A stretch of DNA of 64,000 nucleotides from Phnomibacter ginsenosidimutans (GCF_009740285.1 NZ_CP046566.1:1604501-1668500); one strand, 5' to 3'. Positions 35,609 through 44,005 are shown, counted from the stretch's first letter. Translations and numbers: made by a program. The notes: generated by a model from the letters alone, not told the origin.

Positions 35609-36090
35609 CTAATTATTGGCTTCAAATTCTTCATCTACCAATAAATTGCCGCCATCGGCCGCAGAAGTAGCAAGTTCGTCGCAGCGGTTGTTGTAGGGGT
35701 TATCGGCATGGCCCTTTACCCATACAAAACGAACCTGATGTTGTTTGTAAATGGCATGAAAACGCCGCCACAAATCAGGGTTTTTTTGCCACCGGCAAAG
35801 TTGTTGCGCAGCCATCCGTTGAGCCAGCCTTTCTCCACAGCATCTACCACGTATTTACTATCGCTGTACACTACCACTCTGGTATTGGGTTTTTTCAATG
35901 CCTCAAGGCCTTTGATTACGGCCAGCAGTTCCATGCGGTTGTTGGTAGTGCGTCGGAAGCCTTCGGCCAATTCTTTGCGCAGGGTGCCGGCCATGAGCAC
36001 CACACCATAGCCGCCGGGGCCAGGGTTGCCGCGGCTGCTGCCATCGGTATAAATAATTACTTGTGGACGAAATACTTCTTTGGATGCCAT
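35609..36090 (-). CDS. rnhA: Ribonuclease HI, frameshift at 35781-35787
   Basis: About 160 residues after repair, close to the E. coli enzyme (155). RNase HI cuts the RNA strand of RNA/DNA hybrids. Metal-binding acidic residues are all visible: Asp in [13 protein letters not shown], Glu in [14 protein letters not shown], Asp in [13 protein letters not shown] and Asp in [12 protein letters not shown], with His in [10 protein letters not shown]. The frame breaks at a T7 run (A7 in the gene): one more base reads [20 protein letters not shown] and links the two halves. The start could be the ATG at 36090 or the preceding ATG at 36093. Confidence 0.94.
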
Positions 36091-36239
36091 CATAGCGGCG
36101 GCGAATGTAGGAAAAATGGAGAGGGCAGCGGCATGCGATACCCACACAGGTGGCTCAAGGATAAAACTGGCCCATAGCCTTTTTGTATTAAAGGCCTGGA
36201 TATAATTAGATCAATGATGCAATTAGAAAAAGGGGAGTG

Positions 36240-36251
36240 GTCAACGTTGAC
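36240..36251. repeat. Perfect 12-bp palindrome GTCAACGTTGAC
   Basis: Lies in the 300-base gap between rnhA and the TPR lipoprotein gene. No other feature is seen in this gap (36094-36397) except AT-rich sequence. Confidence 0.4.
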
Positions 36252-36397
36252 GGCTTGCTGCTGTACTGGTTTGTTATAATTGTCAGCCTGGCAACTGAAG
36301 CCGATTGAAAAACTGATGATGAAGTTAACAACTAAAAGCCAAATAGAATTCGGTCAAGCCCGATATTAGCTGATAGTTGTAAAACTGCTGATTGTTA

Positions 36398-37150
36398 TTA
36401 CGTCCGCCAGCCTTGCGGCAAACCTTTTGTTAGCGGGCTGCCTTGTTCGTTACCACAATGCTTGTTTAATGAGTCCTTAGCTTCTTGACACACACTTGAA
36501 ACTTCCGCCCAGTCTTTGCAAGCATTTATTTTGTCGTTCATTTGAAATTTTGCAATTCCTCTGTAATAAAAATCATACGCCGAATATTCAGAAGTGTCTG
36601 TCAGCTGAGTATAGTCATCAAATGCTTCTTTATATCTTTTGAGTTCAATGTAAGTTTTAGCTCGTCCAAGTCTTGCAGATGTGTGTTTGTCAAAAATTGT
36701 AAGTGCTTTTGTATAGTCATTAAGAGCCAAATCAAATTTGTCAAGGTTGAATAAGTAATCGCCTCTGTCAACATAAAAATATCTTTCGCCTGGATTTAGT
36801 TTGATAGCCTCATTCATATCGTTAACCGCCCCTGTGTCGTTACGCAAGTTGTTTTTGCAATTTGCTCTGTCACGATAGGGAAAACCAAGATTATAGGAAG
36901 AATCAAGATGAATTGCAATTGTCAAAATTTCTAAAGCTTTTTCATAATTTTTGTCTGCTTGATAAACAGTACCTAAAGTCCAATAAGCACGAACATCTTT
37001 TGGATTGCTTTTAATAGCTCTTTCCAAACAGTCTTTTGATTTGCAAGTGTCGAACTCGTTGATAGCAACTGGATGATACCGCATAACTTTTCTGTCCTTG
37101 CAAGAAGATAAAATTACACAGGTCAATATGATTATTGGGAAGTGTCGCAT
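36398..37150 (-). CDS. TPR-repeat lipoprotein on an AT-rich cassette-like segment
   Basis: 250-residue predicted lipoprotein: IIILTCVILSSCKDRK has a lipobox (LSSC), followed by about five tetratricopeptide repeats (AYWTLGTVYQADKNYEKALE, ALNDYTKALTIFDKHTSARL, AYDFYYRGIAKFQMNDKINA). TPRs usually bind protein partners. The base composition is much richer in A/T than the neighbouring genes. The last codons (NEQGSPLTKGLPQGWRT) read into a GC-rich repeat that resembles attC-type DNA, so the C-terminus is set by the repeat. A GTTAGCGGC word precedes the ATG. Function unknown. Confidence 0.8.
   Translation of the reverse strand: MRHFPIIILTCVILSSCKDRKVMRYHPVAINEFDTCKSKDCLERAIKSNPKDVRAYWTLGTVYQADKNYEKALEILTIAIHLDSSYNLGFPYRDRANCKNNLRNDTGAVNDMNEAIKLNPGERYFYVDRGDYLFNLDKFDLALNDYTKALTIFDKHTSARLGRAKTYIELKRYKEAFDDYTQLTDTSEYSAYDFYYRGIAKFQMNDKINACKDWAEVSSVCQEAKDSLNKHCGNEQGSPLTKGLPQGWRT
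36401..36443 (-). repeat. Element at the 3' edge of the TPR gene (GCCCGCTAAC)
   Basis: In gene orientation it begins GGCAGCCCGCTAACAAAAGG and continues to GGCTGGCGGACG with short self-complementary words (AGCC/GGCT). It mirrors the GTTAGCGGC that precedes the gene. Confidence 0.5.
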
Positions 37151-37160
37151 TAAGGTTGCC

Positions 37161-37229
37161 GCTAACGTTCACAGCTTTGCGGTCGGCGGGGCAATTCGTT
37201 TATGTCGCCCCTGGCGACGAGTGCTGAAC
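37161..37229 (-). repeat. attC-like imperfect hairpin upstream of the TPR gene
   Basis: GCTAAC (37161-37166) is followed by GTTCA (37167-37171), GTCG (37182-37185), GGGGC (37188-37192), a 14-base loop, GCCCC (37207-37211), CGAC (37215-37218) and TGAAC (37225-37229). The paired blocks are separated by unequal bulges, as in integron attC sites, but the core is GTTAGCG, not the usual GTTRRRY. Confidence 0.5.
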
Positions 37230-37317
37230 GGTGATACTAAAGATAAAATTTTATTTAAACGCTGAATAGATAAATGTCAGCTAGTGCAAAAGCGAAATAG
37301 AAATGCAGGTGATGACC

Positions 37318-37358
37318 GACGCTTTGCGTCGCCCCCCGCTGAAGCAAAACTGCTTGTT
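37318..37358. repeat. Pair of small hairpins at the 3' edge of the hypothetical gene
   Basis: GACGC-TTT-GCGTC (37318-37330) and AAGCA-AAAC-TGCTT beginning near 37342, separated by CGCCCCCCGCTG. They form the other side of the spacer between the two AT-rich genes. Confidence 0.45.
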
Positions 37359-37404
37359 GCAGGCATGTGCCTTGTCATTAAGTTGTCAACCTAGTAACAG
37401 ATAC

Positions 37405-37827
37405 TTAAGTAAGTCCACGCAAAATGTCAAGTCGGTTTGCTGGTGCATGAGGTGAAAGAAAGTCTGAAATAGTTTTGTCTGTTCGTTTAGGTCTTTTCAA
37501 AAAGTCCACTGGCCATTCTGTCAACCGACGTTCTTTTACATGAACATACTTTCCTGGTTCTGGTTCGTCAATGTACTCTTCTTGCAAAACCAATGCAAGC
37601 GGTTCTTCACAACCTTTGTTTGATTGTGAATATACAAGTGCTTCTTCATAAGTTGCAAAGACATAATAATAGTCGTCGCCGTCTTCTGTGTCAGGTGCTC
37701 CGTCATGCGGATGACACCAGACTCTGTATTCTAGTACGTCGTCCCAAACATAACCGCCACCAGCTTTTACAAGTCCGGGATATTCACCTATCAAGTCAGG
37801 GTCTTTAGCCTTAGGGTATTCGGTCAT
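37405..37827 (-). CDS. Hypothetical acidic protein on the cassette-like segment
   Basis: 140-residue soluble protein of unknown function. It has repeated acidic patches (HDGAPDTEDGDDYYYVFATY), a central EEALVYSQSNKGCEEPLALV segment and a basic end (FLKRPKRTDKTISDFL). No motif that I recognise. Base composition is AT-rich and unlike the flanking carboxylase gene. Homologues may exist as stand-alone cassette proteins, but I cannot name a family. It is co-directional with the TPR gene and separated from it by 254 bases of hairpin-rich DNA. Confidence 0.7.
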   Translation of the reverse strand: MTEYPKAKDPDLIGEYPGLVKAGGGYVWDDVLEYRVWCHPHDGAPDTEDGDDYYYVFATYEEALVYSQSNKGCEEPLALVLQEEYIDEPEPGKYVHVKERRLTEWPVDFLKRPKRTDKTISDFLSPHAPANRLDILRGLT

Positions 37828-37931
37828 TTAGATGTTGTCTGATTTGTTTGTGTCAGTAAATGAGCATTGCATAGCAATCCTCTTGAATATTTTGAGTGTT
37901 TTTTTGGCATTGCCTACAACTCAAAAATAGA

Positions 37932-38025
37932 CGAAAGTTTTCAGCCTTTTTACACTTTCGCAATTTTTCATAACTCCTTGTCCGTTCGTTGGTTGTAACA
38001 AATTGCGAAACGCAAAAAACTTTCG
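37932..38025. repeat. Nested inverted repeats (long hairpin)
   Basis: Outer arms CGAAAGTTTT (37932-37941) and AAAACTTTCG (38016-38025), inner arms TTTCGCAATTT (37956-37966) and AAATTGCGAAA (38000-38010). Both pairs are perfect, giving a 94-base two-stage hairpin in the 351-base gap before the carboxylase gene. Nothing else is recognised in that gap. Confidence 0.65.
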
Positions 38026-38178
38026 CCAATACAACTTCGGCTGTACACATCCAGCTCATCTAAAGGGCTAATGGTGTGCCACAATCTCACTGTTCGGGAT
38101 GTACAATTCCTGAACTAACATCACTCCGTAACCGAATGTATTTTGTGCTGGTATCCTCAACATCCGATAATCAACCAT

Positions 38179-39807
38179 CTACACCTGAAACACCCCCGTT
38201 TTAAAATCATCCAGCAGCGGGTTGTGATTGGCTGCTGTAATGGCTTCGCTAATAACGGTTCGTGTTTCTGCCGGATCAATAATGGCATCTACCCAAAGTC
38301 TGGCCGCTGCATAATAAGGACTGGTTTGTTTTTCGTAGCGGTTTTTAATGTCGTTCAGCAATTGCTGTTCATCTTCGGGGCTCACCGTTTTGCCTTGAGC
38401 TTTCATATTCGCTACTTGTATTTGTAGCAATGTTTTGGCCGCTTGTTCGCCACCCATCACCGCAATTTTTGCCGAAGGCCATGCATAAATAAACCGTGGG
38501 TCATAGGCTTTGCCACACATGGCATAGTTGCCCGCACCAAAGCTGTTGCCTACAATGATGGTGATTTTTGGTACTACAGAATTGGCCACCGCATTTACCA
38601 ACTTGGCACCATCTTTTATAATGCCACTGTGTTCGCTGCGGCTGCCCACCATAAAGCCGGTTACATCCTGCAAAAAAACCAGTGGTATTTTTTTCTGGTT
38701 GCAGTTCATGATAAAACGGGCTGCTTTATCAGCACTGTCGTTGTAAATAACGCCGCCCATTTGCATTTCGCCTTTGGCACTTTTTACCACCAATCGTTGG
38801 TTGGCTACAATGCCCACTGCCCAGCCATCTATGCGGGCATAACCACAGATAATGCTTTTGCCATAATCGTTTTTAAATGCATCAAAACTGTTGGCGTCTA
38901 CAATGCAATCAATAAGGGTTTGCATGTCGTAGGGCTTGCTGTTGTTGGGCGCCTGAATGCCATAGATATGATCGGCAGGCAGCGCTGGCGCAACAGCTGT
39001 GCTGCGGTTGAAACCTGCAGTTGCAGTTGGGCCGAGTTTGGCTACCAACCGCTTTACCTGATCGAGGCATTCCTGTTCGGTGGCAAATTTGTAATCGGCA
39101 ATACCGCTGATAGCATTGTGCGTGTTGGCACCACCCAACGTTTCGGCATCAACGTCTTCGCCAATGGCTGCTTTTACCAAATAAGGGCCTGCTAAAAAAA
39201 TGCTGCCATTGCCTTCTACCATCAGCGTTTCATCGCTCATGATGGGCAGGTAGGCACCACCCGCCACACAGGCGCCCATCACCGCTGCAATTTGCGGAAT
39301 GCCCATGGCACTCATTTTGGCATTGTTGCGGAATATGCGACCAAAATGTTCTTTGTCGGGAAAGATTTCATCTTGCATGGGCAGGTATACACCGGCACTA
39401 TCTACGAGGTGGATCACAGGCAAATGATTTTCCATGGCAATTTCTTGCATGCGTAAATTCTTTTTGCCCGTAATGGGAAACCACGCACCGGCTTTCACCG
39501 TTTGATCGTTGGCCACAATCATGCATTGCCTGCCGCTGATGTAACCAATGCCTGATACCGTGCCACCTGCAGGACAGCCACCTTCGGCTTCATACATTTC
39601 ATAGCCGGCAAAAGCACCGAGTTCTATGAAAGGTTTGTCATTATCAATCAGGTATTGAATGCGTTCTCTTGGGGTGAGTTTGTTGCGTTCTTTTTGGCGG
39701 GCTATGGCTTTGTCGCCACCACCTTTGGCTATTTGTGCTACACGTTGTTTTACCTGGCTCCAGGCCAGTTTCATCGCATCTTCATTGCGATTGAATTCCA
39801 GGTTCAT
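38179..39807 (-). CDS. Acyl-CoA carboxylase carboxyltransferase (beta) subunit
   Basis: 542-residue biotin-dependent carboxyltransferase of the AccD/MccB group. The crotonase-fold halves are visible: GGTVSGIGYISGRQCMIVAN and HLVDSAGVYLPMQDE with VMGACVAGGAYLPIMSDE in the first half, and PLVFLQDVTGFMVGSRSE with GNSFGAGNYAMCGKAYDP in the second. The pattern AGAWFPITGKKNLRMQEIA is typical of methylcrotonoyl-CoA or related acyl-CoA carboxylases, so branched-chain amino acid breakdown is likely. The biotin-carrier alpha subunit is not in view. An acyl-CoA dehydrogenase lies 3 kb away on the other strand. The start MNLEFNRNEDAM at 39807 is preferred over an upstream Met. Confidence 0.93.
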   Translation of the reverse strand: MNLEFNRNEDAMKLAWSQVKQRVAQIAKGGGDKAIARQKERNKLTPRERIQYLIDNDKPFIELGAFAGYEMYEAEGGCPAGGTVSGIGYISGRQCMIVANDQTVKAGAWFPITGKKNLRMQEIAMENHLPVIHLVDSAGVYLPMQDEIFPDKEHFGRIFRNNAKMSAMGIPQIAAVMGACVAGGAYLPIMSDETLMVEGNGSIFLAGPYLVKAAIGEDVDAETLGGANTHNAISGIADYKFATEQECLDQVKRLVAKLGPTATAGFNRSTAVAPALPADHIYGIQAPNNSKPYDMQTLIDCIVDANSFDAFKNDYGKSIICGYARIDGWAVGIVANQRLVVKSAKGEMQMGGVIYNDSADKAARFIMNCNQKKIPLVFLQDVTGFMVGSRSEHSGIIKDGAKLVNAVANSVVPKITIIVGNSFGAGNYAMCGKAYDPRFIYAWPSAKIAVMGGEQAAKTLLQIQVANMKAQGKTVSPEDEQQLLNDIKNRYEKQTSPYYAAARLWVDAIIDPAETRTVISEAITAANHNPLLDDFKTGVFQV

Positions 39808-39825
39808 AGGCAAGCTGTTGTATAG

Positions 39826-39833
39826 CAAATATA
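39826..39833 (-). promoter_or_regulatory. -7 promoter box for the carboxylase gene
   Basis: CAAATATA on the plus strand is TATATTTG on the minus strand, 18 bases before the ATG at 39807. Confidence 0.45.
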
Positions 39834-39906
39834 ACCGCTCACCCTGCTTTAGGTTGGCAGGTGTACAAAATGATTGTACAAGAATAACAACGTAGAAAAC
39901 CGGTGG

Positions 39907-40206
39907 TTATACAATGCCCATTTTGGCAGCAAGAATTGGAATCATCATGACTACAATAAAAGCAAGAATGCAGAGGTAAAACAATGACGTAAGCCGGTTG
40001 CATAGCATCAGCGTACTCCGTCTTTTGGCTGAATAGGACCCGTCAATTTCCATATTGGAAAAACGGCCGAAGAGATTAAACGCTACAGGTTCATCTTCTT
40101 TGCCACTGTTGTAACGAAGGATGTTGATTGTTTTCAGCACAATTAGCCCAATACCGATAGCAGCTATAGAAATTTTGGCTGTTGCCAGTGTTTCAGGTGA
40201 AATCAT
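39907..40206 (-). CDS. Small membrane protein of unknown function
   Basis: 99 residues with two transmembrane helices: ISIAAIGIGLIVLKTINIL near the N-terminus and FYLCILAFIVVMMIPILAA near the end, with a polar loop (RYNSGKEDEPVAFNLFGRFS) between them. The ATG at 40206 follows the methyltransferase stop by 16 bases on the same strand, so it may be the last gene of that group. No family recognised. Confidence 0.6.
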   Translation of the reverse strand: MISPETLATAKISIAAIGIGLIVLKTINILRYNSGKEDEPVAFNLFGRFSNMEIDGSYSAKRRSTLMLCNRLTSLFYLCILAFIVVMMIPILAAKMGIV

Positions 40207-40222
40207 AGAATTGCAGGGTTCC

Positions 40223-40807
40223 TTATTTGCGGGTTAAGATAAAGAATAGTTCTCTTCCTTTTCTTGCAGCAACAGAATTATAGCAAGCAGCCATTTGTTT
40301 TATGTAAAAATCTGTTGAAAACAATTCACCGTAATCGTTTGCGGAACCGCCAAATGGTGGTGATTGTTCGAAATGGTCATTAAATAATAATCCTACAAGT
40401 TTACCATTTGGCGCTAACAGCTGATGCATATGCTGCGCATACGCTTTTCGCTGCGACGGATGCAAGGCGCAAAAGAAGGTTTGCTCCAAAATGAGGTCAT
40501 ATTTTTCAGTGTGGTCAAAAAAGTTTTGGTGCAAAATGCGGGCCTGCTGCAACAAAGGGTTTTGTTGTAATTGCTGTACCAGATATGCCGAAATATCAAT
40601 GAGGGTAACATTGGCAAAACCTTGCTGCAGCAGGTAAATGGCTTCGTAGGCATTGCCACAGCCGGGTATGAGCATGCGTAGGTTTTTATCTGTCAGCTGA
40701 TTGATATACTGCGTCAACGGTGGCGATGGCATGCCCATGTCCCATGCATCGGTATGTGCCTGGTAGCGTTGGCTCCAATATTCGTCATCAAATAAAATGG
40801 GTTGCAT
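40223..40807 (-). CDS. TPMT-family SAM methyltransferase
   Basis: 194-residue thiopurine-methyltransferase-type enzyme. The conserved N-terminal YWSQRYQAHTDAWDMGMPSP and SAM motif NLRMLIPGCGNAYEAIYLLQ are typical, with DISAYLVQQL carrying the acidic residue and FFDHTEKYDLILEQTFFCAL further on. The first ATG overlaps the stop of the serine hydrolase gene (40807), showing translational coupling. Substrate unknown; related enzymes methylate selenium, tellurite, thiols or natural products. Confidence 0.88.
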   Translation of the reverse strand: MQPILFDDEYWSQRYQAHTDAWDMGMPSPPLTQYINQLTDKNLRMLIPGCGNAYEAIYLLQQGFANVTLIDISAYLVQQLQQNPLLQQARILHQNFFDHTEKYDLILEQTFFCALHPSQRKAYAQHMHQLLAPNGKLVGLLFNDHFEQSPPFGGSANDYGELFSTDFYIKQMAACYNSVAARKGRELFFILTRK

Positions 40808-41940
40808 CAGAGTTGGGGTATCCAGTTCATGATATCGTACACAATTTTTGGTGTGGCATTGCGTAGCACCTGACTTTTTACTTTACCCAAACGCACCACC
40901 ACTGCATTTTGAGAGGGAATCACCATGATGTATTGACCCAGGATGCCCCGTGCATAAAATACGCCTTCATGCTCTGGCGATACCCACCACTGATAACCAT
41001 AGTATTGGCAGGGTTGGCCCGATTCGTCGGGTATGTTGCAAGCTTTGCCACTGGCCGCCACATACGCCGAGTCAATGAGTTGACGACCATTCCATTGACC
41101 GCCATGCAGCATTAACTGGCCCAGCTTGGCAAAGTCACGGGCATTGGTATTGAAGCAACAATAGGCCTTGGTATTGCCGCCGGCTTTATCAGTGCTCCAC
41201 AAAGCTGCATGGGTGGCGCCCAATGGTTGCCAGAGTTTTTCCGATGCATACTGTGCCAGCTTTTTGCCGGTTGCTTTTTCTACAATCAGCCCGAGCAATT
41301 GCGTGTCACCACTTTTGTATTTATGCAAAGTGCCGGGCTTTGTGGCCATGCTTACATCATTGGCGGTGCTTACCAAATCATCGCCATAATACAAGTTGGC
41401 GGTTATGGAAAAAGGATTGATGTAAGACTCACTAAAATCGGTGCCACTGCTCATGGTGAGCAAGTGGCGAATGCTTACGTTTTCTTTGCCGGCGCCGGTA
41501 AACCAAGTCAGGTATTGTTGCACCTTATCATCAATTGATTTAATGTGGCCTTCTTGTACGGCAATGCCCAACAACATGCTGGTAATGCTTTTGGCTACAG
41601 AAAATGAACCCGACAATCCATCGGCACTAAACTCATCCCAGTACTCTTCAAACACCACCGAATCATTTTTGATGACCAGCAATGCCCCTGTTTCAATGGA
41701 TTGCAGATAGGCTTTCATAGAGTCGGGCAGCGTGGCTTTGTTGTAGCGGCTACTGTTGGCAATGGGCTGTGGTGCCGCAATGGCTACCGTGTCGTTGTCA
41801 AACTTGTTGTAGTCATCTACATTGGCAAAATTGTACAGGGCAGATTTTACCATATAGCTGTTGCCGGTGGCATAGGCCAGCAGGGTAGCAGCTGCTAACG
41901 AAACGGCTATGTACAGCAGAATTTTCTTTGCTTTTTTCAT
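40807..41940 (-). CDS. Serine hydrolase, class C beta-lactamase-like
   Basis: 377-residue secreted or membrane-anchored protein of the beta-lactamase/DD-peptidase (AmpC-like) superfamily. An N-terminal hydrophobic segment (ILLYIAVSLAAATLLAYATG) is the export signal. The active-site motif is GSFSVAKSITSMLLGI (SxxK, Ser in SVAK), the second motif is the KYKSGDTQLLG (YxS-like) segment, and VARGxGG-type residues appear as FYARGILGQYI near the C-terminus. It may act as an esterase or peptidase; beta-lactamase activity is not implied. The TPMT-like gene overlaps its stop. Confidence 0.88.
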   Translation of the reverse strand: MKKAKKILLYIAVSLAAATLLAYATGNSYMVKSALYNFANVDDYNKFDNDTVAIAAPQPIANSSRYNKATLPDSMKAYLQSIETGALLVIKNDSVVFEEYWDEFSADGLSGSFSVAKSITSMLLGIAVQEGHIKSIDDKVQQYLTWFTGAGKENVSIRHLLTMSSGTDFSESYINPFSITANLYYGDDLVSTANDVSMATKPGTLHKYKSGDTQLLGLIVEKATGKKLAQYASEKLWQPLGATHAALWSTDKAGGNTKAYCCFNTNARDFAKLGQLMLHGGQWNGRQLIDSAYVAASGKACNIPDESGQPCQYYGYQWWVSPEHEGVFYARGILGQYIMVIPSQNAVVVRLGKVKSQVLRNATPKIVYDIMNWIPQL

Positions 41941-41955
41941 GAAACAGTTGGTCGT

Positions 41956-42558
41956 TTAAAGGGTTACCGTTGCTTGTATGGGAATGATGAATGCAATCAA
42001 ATCCTCCAATGCAATGCCGGCTCTTTCACAGGCATCGTTGATGTCGTCGCGACTTACATTTGCGGCGAAGCTTTTTTCTTTCAACCGCTTTTTTACGCCT
42101 TTTACATCCATGCCTTCGTAGCCACCTGGTCGCATCAGGCTGTAGGCATGAATGAGGCCGCTGAGTTCATCAAATGCATAGAGCATTTTGTCCATGCGGG
42201 TCACAGGTACCACTCCAAAATGAGCATGGCCATGGCTGGCAATGGCCCGAATAATTTCAGGGTCGATGTGTAAGGCTTCGAGATGTTCAATGATTTTTTT
42301 ACAATGCAGCTCGGGCCATTGGTCCCAGTCGGCGTCGTGCAGCAGGCCGGCCATTTCCCAACGCCATTGGTCGGCCTCGTTGGCTTGTTCTTTTTCCGTA
42401 GCCCAGCAGCGCATGAGTTGCGCTACCTGCAGCATGTGCAGTTGCAACTTGGGGTTGAGTACCCATTCATGAAAGAGCTGGAAGGCTTCTTCGCGGCTGA
42501 GCACATTGCTGGCATCTTCGGGGCGGCCAAACTCCTGACGGTTTAATTGTAATGACAT
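41956..42558 (-). CDS. HD-domain hydrolase-like protein
   Basis: 200-residue HD-fold protein. The HD motif is in EMAGLLHDADWDQWPELH, with an upstream His in LHMLQVAQLMRCWA and a later ASHGHAHFGV segment that probably completes the metal site. Members are phosphohydrolases of unknown substrate. The start at 42558 (MSLQLNRQEF) is the first ATG. It is 15 bases upstream of the serine hydrolase on the same strand, divergent from the acyl-CoA dehydrogenase. Confidence 0.82.
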   Translation of the reverse strand: MSLQLNRQEFGRPEDASNVLSREEAFQLFHEWVLNPKLQLHMLQVAQLMRCWATEKEQANEADQWRWEMAGLLHDADWDQWPELHCKKIIEHLEALHIDPEIIRAIASHGHAHFGVVPVTRMDKMLYAFDELSGLIHAYSLMRPGGYEGMDVKGVKKRLKEKSFAANVSRDDINDACERAGIALEDLIAFIIPIQATVTL

Positions 42559-42784
42559 ACTTCAATCGTTGACTACAAATATGCTGTAAAACTGTTGTGT
42601 GTAAATGGGCCGGAAAATTTGCCATTGAACGAATTCTATTTTTTTACAGCCTTCTGGCAGAAATACATCAGTAAATGGGCGAGGGGGTTGGATGGCTGTT
42701 TGCCCGTAGCTGATTGGAGAAAAAGAATTGCAAATTGTACACAAATAGTTCAATCGTCAACAATTTTGCAGCACCCATCGCCGC

Positions 42785-42792
42785 TATTTTTG
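42785..42792 (+). promoter_or_regulatory. -7 promoter box for the acyl-CoA dehydrogenase
   Basis: TATTTTTG, 21 bases before the ATG at 42814, with TTTTG about 16 bases upstream (42764-42768) as a possible -33 element. Confidence 0.55.
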
Positions 42793-42813
42793 ACACTTAT
42801 TATCGATTGCCTT

Positions 42814-43967
42814 ATGAATTTTCAATTAACCGAAGAGCAACTGGCCGTTCGCCAGGCAGCCCGTGATTTTGCGCAGCAGGAATGCTTGCCGGGTGTAATA
42901 GAACGAGACGACAAGATGATTTTTCCCAAAGAGCAGGTGAGCCAGCTGGCCGATCTGGGCTTTATGGGCATGATGGTGAAACCGGAATATGGCGGCAGCG
43001 GCATGGATACGGTGAGCTATGTACTGGCCATGGAAGAAATCAGTAAGATTGATGCGAGTGTGAGTGTGTGCATGAGTGTAAACAATAGCCTGGTGTGCTA
43101 TGGTTTGCAAGAGTATTGTACCGAAGAGCAAAAGCAGCAATACCTGGTGCCTTTGGCGCAGGGTAAAAAAGATGGTGAATTATACATCGGTGCTTTTTTG
43201 CTAAGCGAACCCGAAGCTGGTAGCGATGCTACCAGTCAGCGTACCACTGCCATCGACATGGGGGATCACTACATTTTGAATGGTATTAAAAACTGGATTA
43301 CCAACGGCAGTAGTGCCAGTGTGTATCTCGTGATGGCGCAAACCGATGCCAGCAAAGGCAGTAAGGGCATCAATGCTTTTATTGTAGAAAAAACTGGCCC
43401 GGCGTATCAGTAGGTGCCAAAGAAAATAAGATGGGCATTCGTGGTAGCGATACGCACAGCATCAGTTTTACTGATGTGAAAGTGCCCAAGGCCAACCGTA
43501 TTGGCGAAGATGGTTTCGGTTTCACATTTGCCATGAAAACCTTGGCAGGAGGCCGCATTGGTATTGCTGCACAGGCATTGGGCATTGCCGCTGGCAGCTA
43601 TGAGCTGGCGTTGAAATATTCAAAAGAACGCAAGGCATTTGGTAAAGAAATCATGCATCACCAGGCCATTCAGTTTAAGCTGGCGGATATGGCAACGAAA
43701 GTGGAAGCTGCCCGTTTACTGTGCCTGAAAGCTGCATGGGAAAAAGACAATGGTATTGATTACACTCTTAGCTCAAGCATGGCGAAAGTGTATGCGAGTG
43801 AAGCCGCTATGTGGTGCAGTACTGAAGCAGTGCAAGTGCACGGTGGTTATGGATATGTAAAAGAGTTTCATGTAGAACGCTTGATGCGTGATGCCAAGAT
43901 TACACAGATTTACGAAGGTACCAGCGAAGTGCAGCGCATTGTGATAAGCAGAAGCATTTTGAAATAA
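42814..43967 (+). CDS. Acyl-CoA dehydrogenase, frameshift at 43388-43393
   Basis: About 384 residues after repair, the usual size. FAD enzyme that introduces the alpha-beta double bond in acyl-CoA; the form is closest to short/medium or branched-chain dehydrogenases. The N-terminal FQLTEEQLAVRQAARDFAQ, the flavin-binding LSEPEAGSDATSQRT, and the C-terminal QIYEGTSEVQRIVISRSIL with the catalytic-Glu region are visible. The frame breaks at an A6 run: one more A gives FIVEKNWPGVSVGAKENKMG. Without the repair it would be two half-genes. It precedes YggS, which has its own promoter box and lies beyond a terminator. Confidence 0.93.
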
Positions 43968-43970
43968 TAC

Positions 43971-43997
43971 AAAGCCCCTTGCAAAAGGGGCTTTTTT
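43971..43997 (+). terminator. Terminator of the acyl-CoA dehydrogenase gene
   Basis: AAAGCCCCTT-GCAA-AAGGGGCTTTTTT immediately after the stop codon. Confidence 0.93.
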
Positions 43998-44005
43998 AAT
44001 TCTGC

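Noticed and set aside
37853-38059. 68-codon minus-strand open frame next to the hypothetical gene
   Set aside because: It runs through the 94-base inverted repeat and shows no protein features.
36094-38178. Classical integron with attC sites
   Set aside because: The core word is GTTAGCG and not GTTRRRY, no integrase gene is present in the window, and only one flanked gene is clear. It is kept only as a cassette-like observation.
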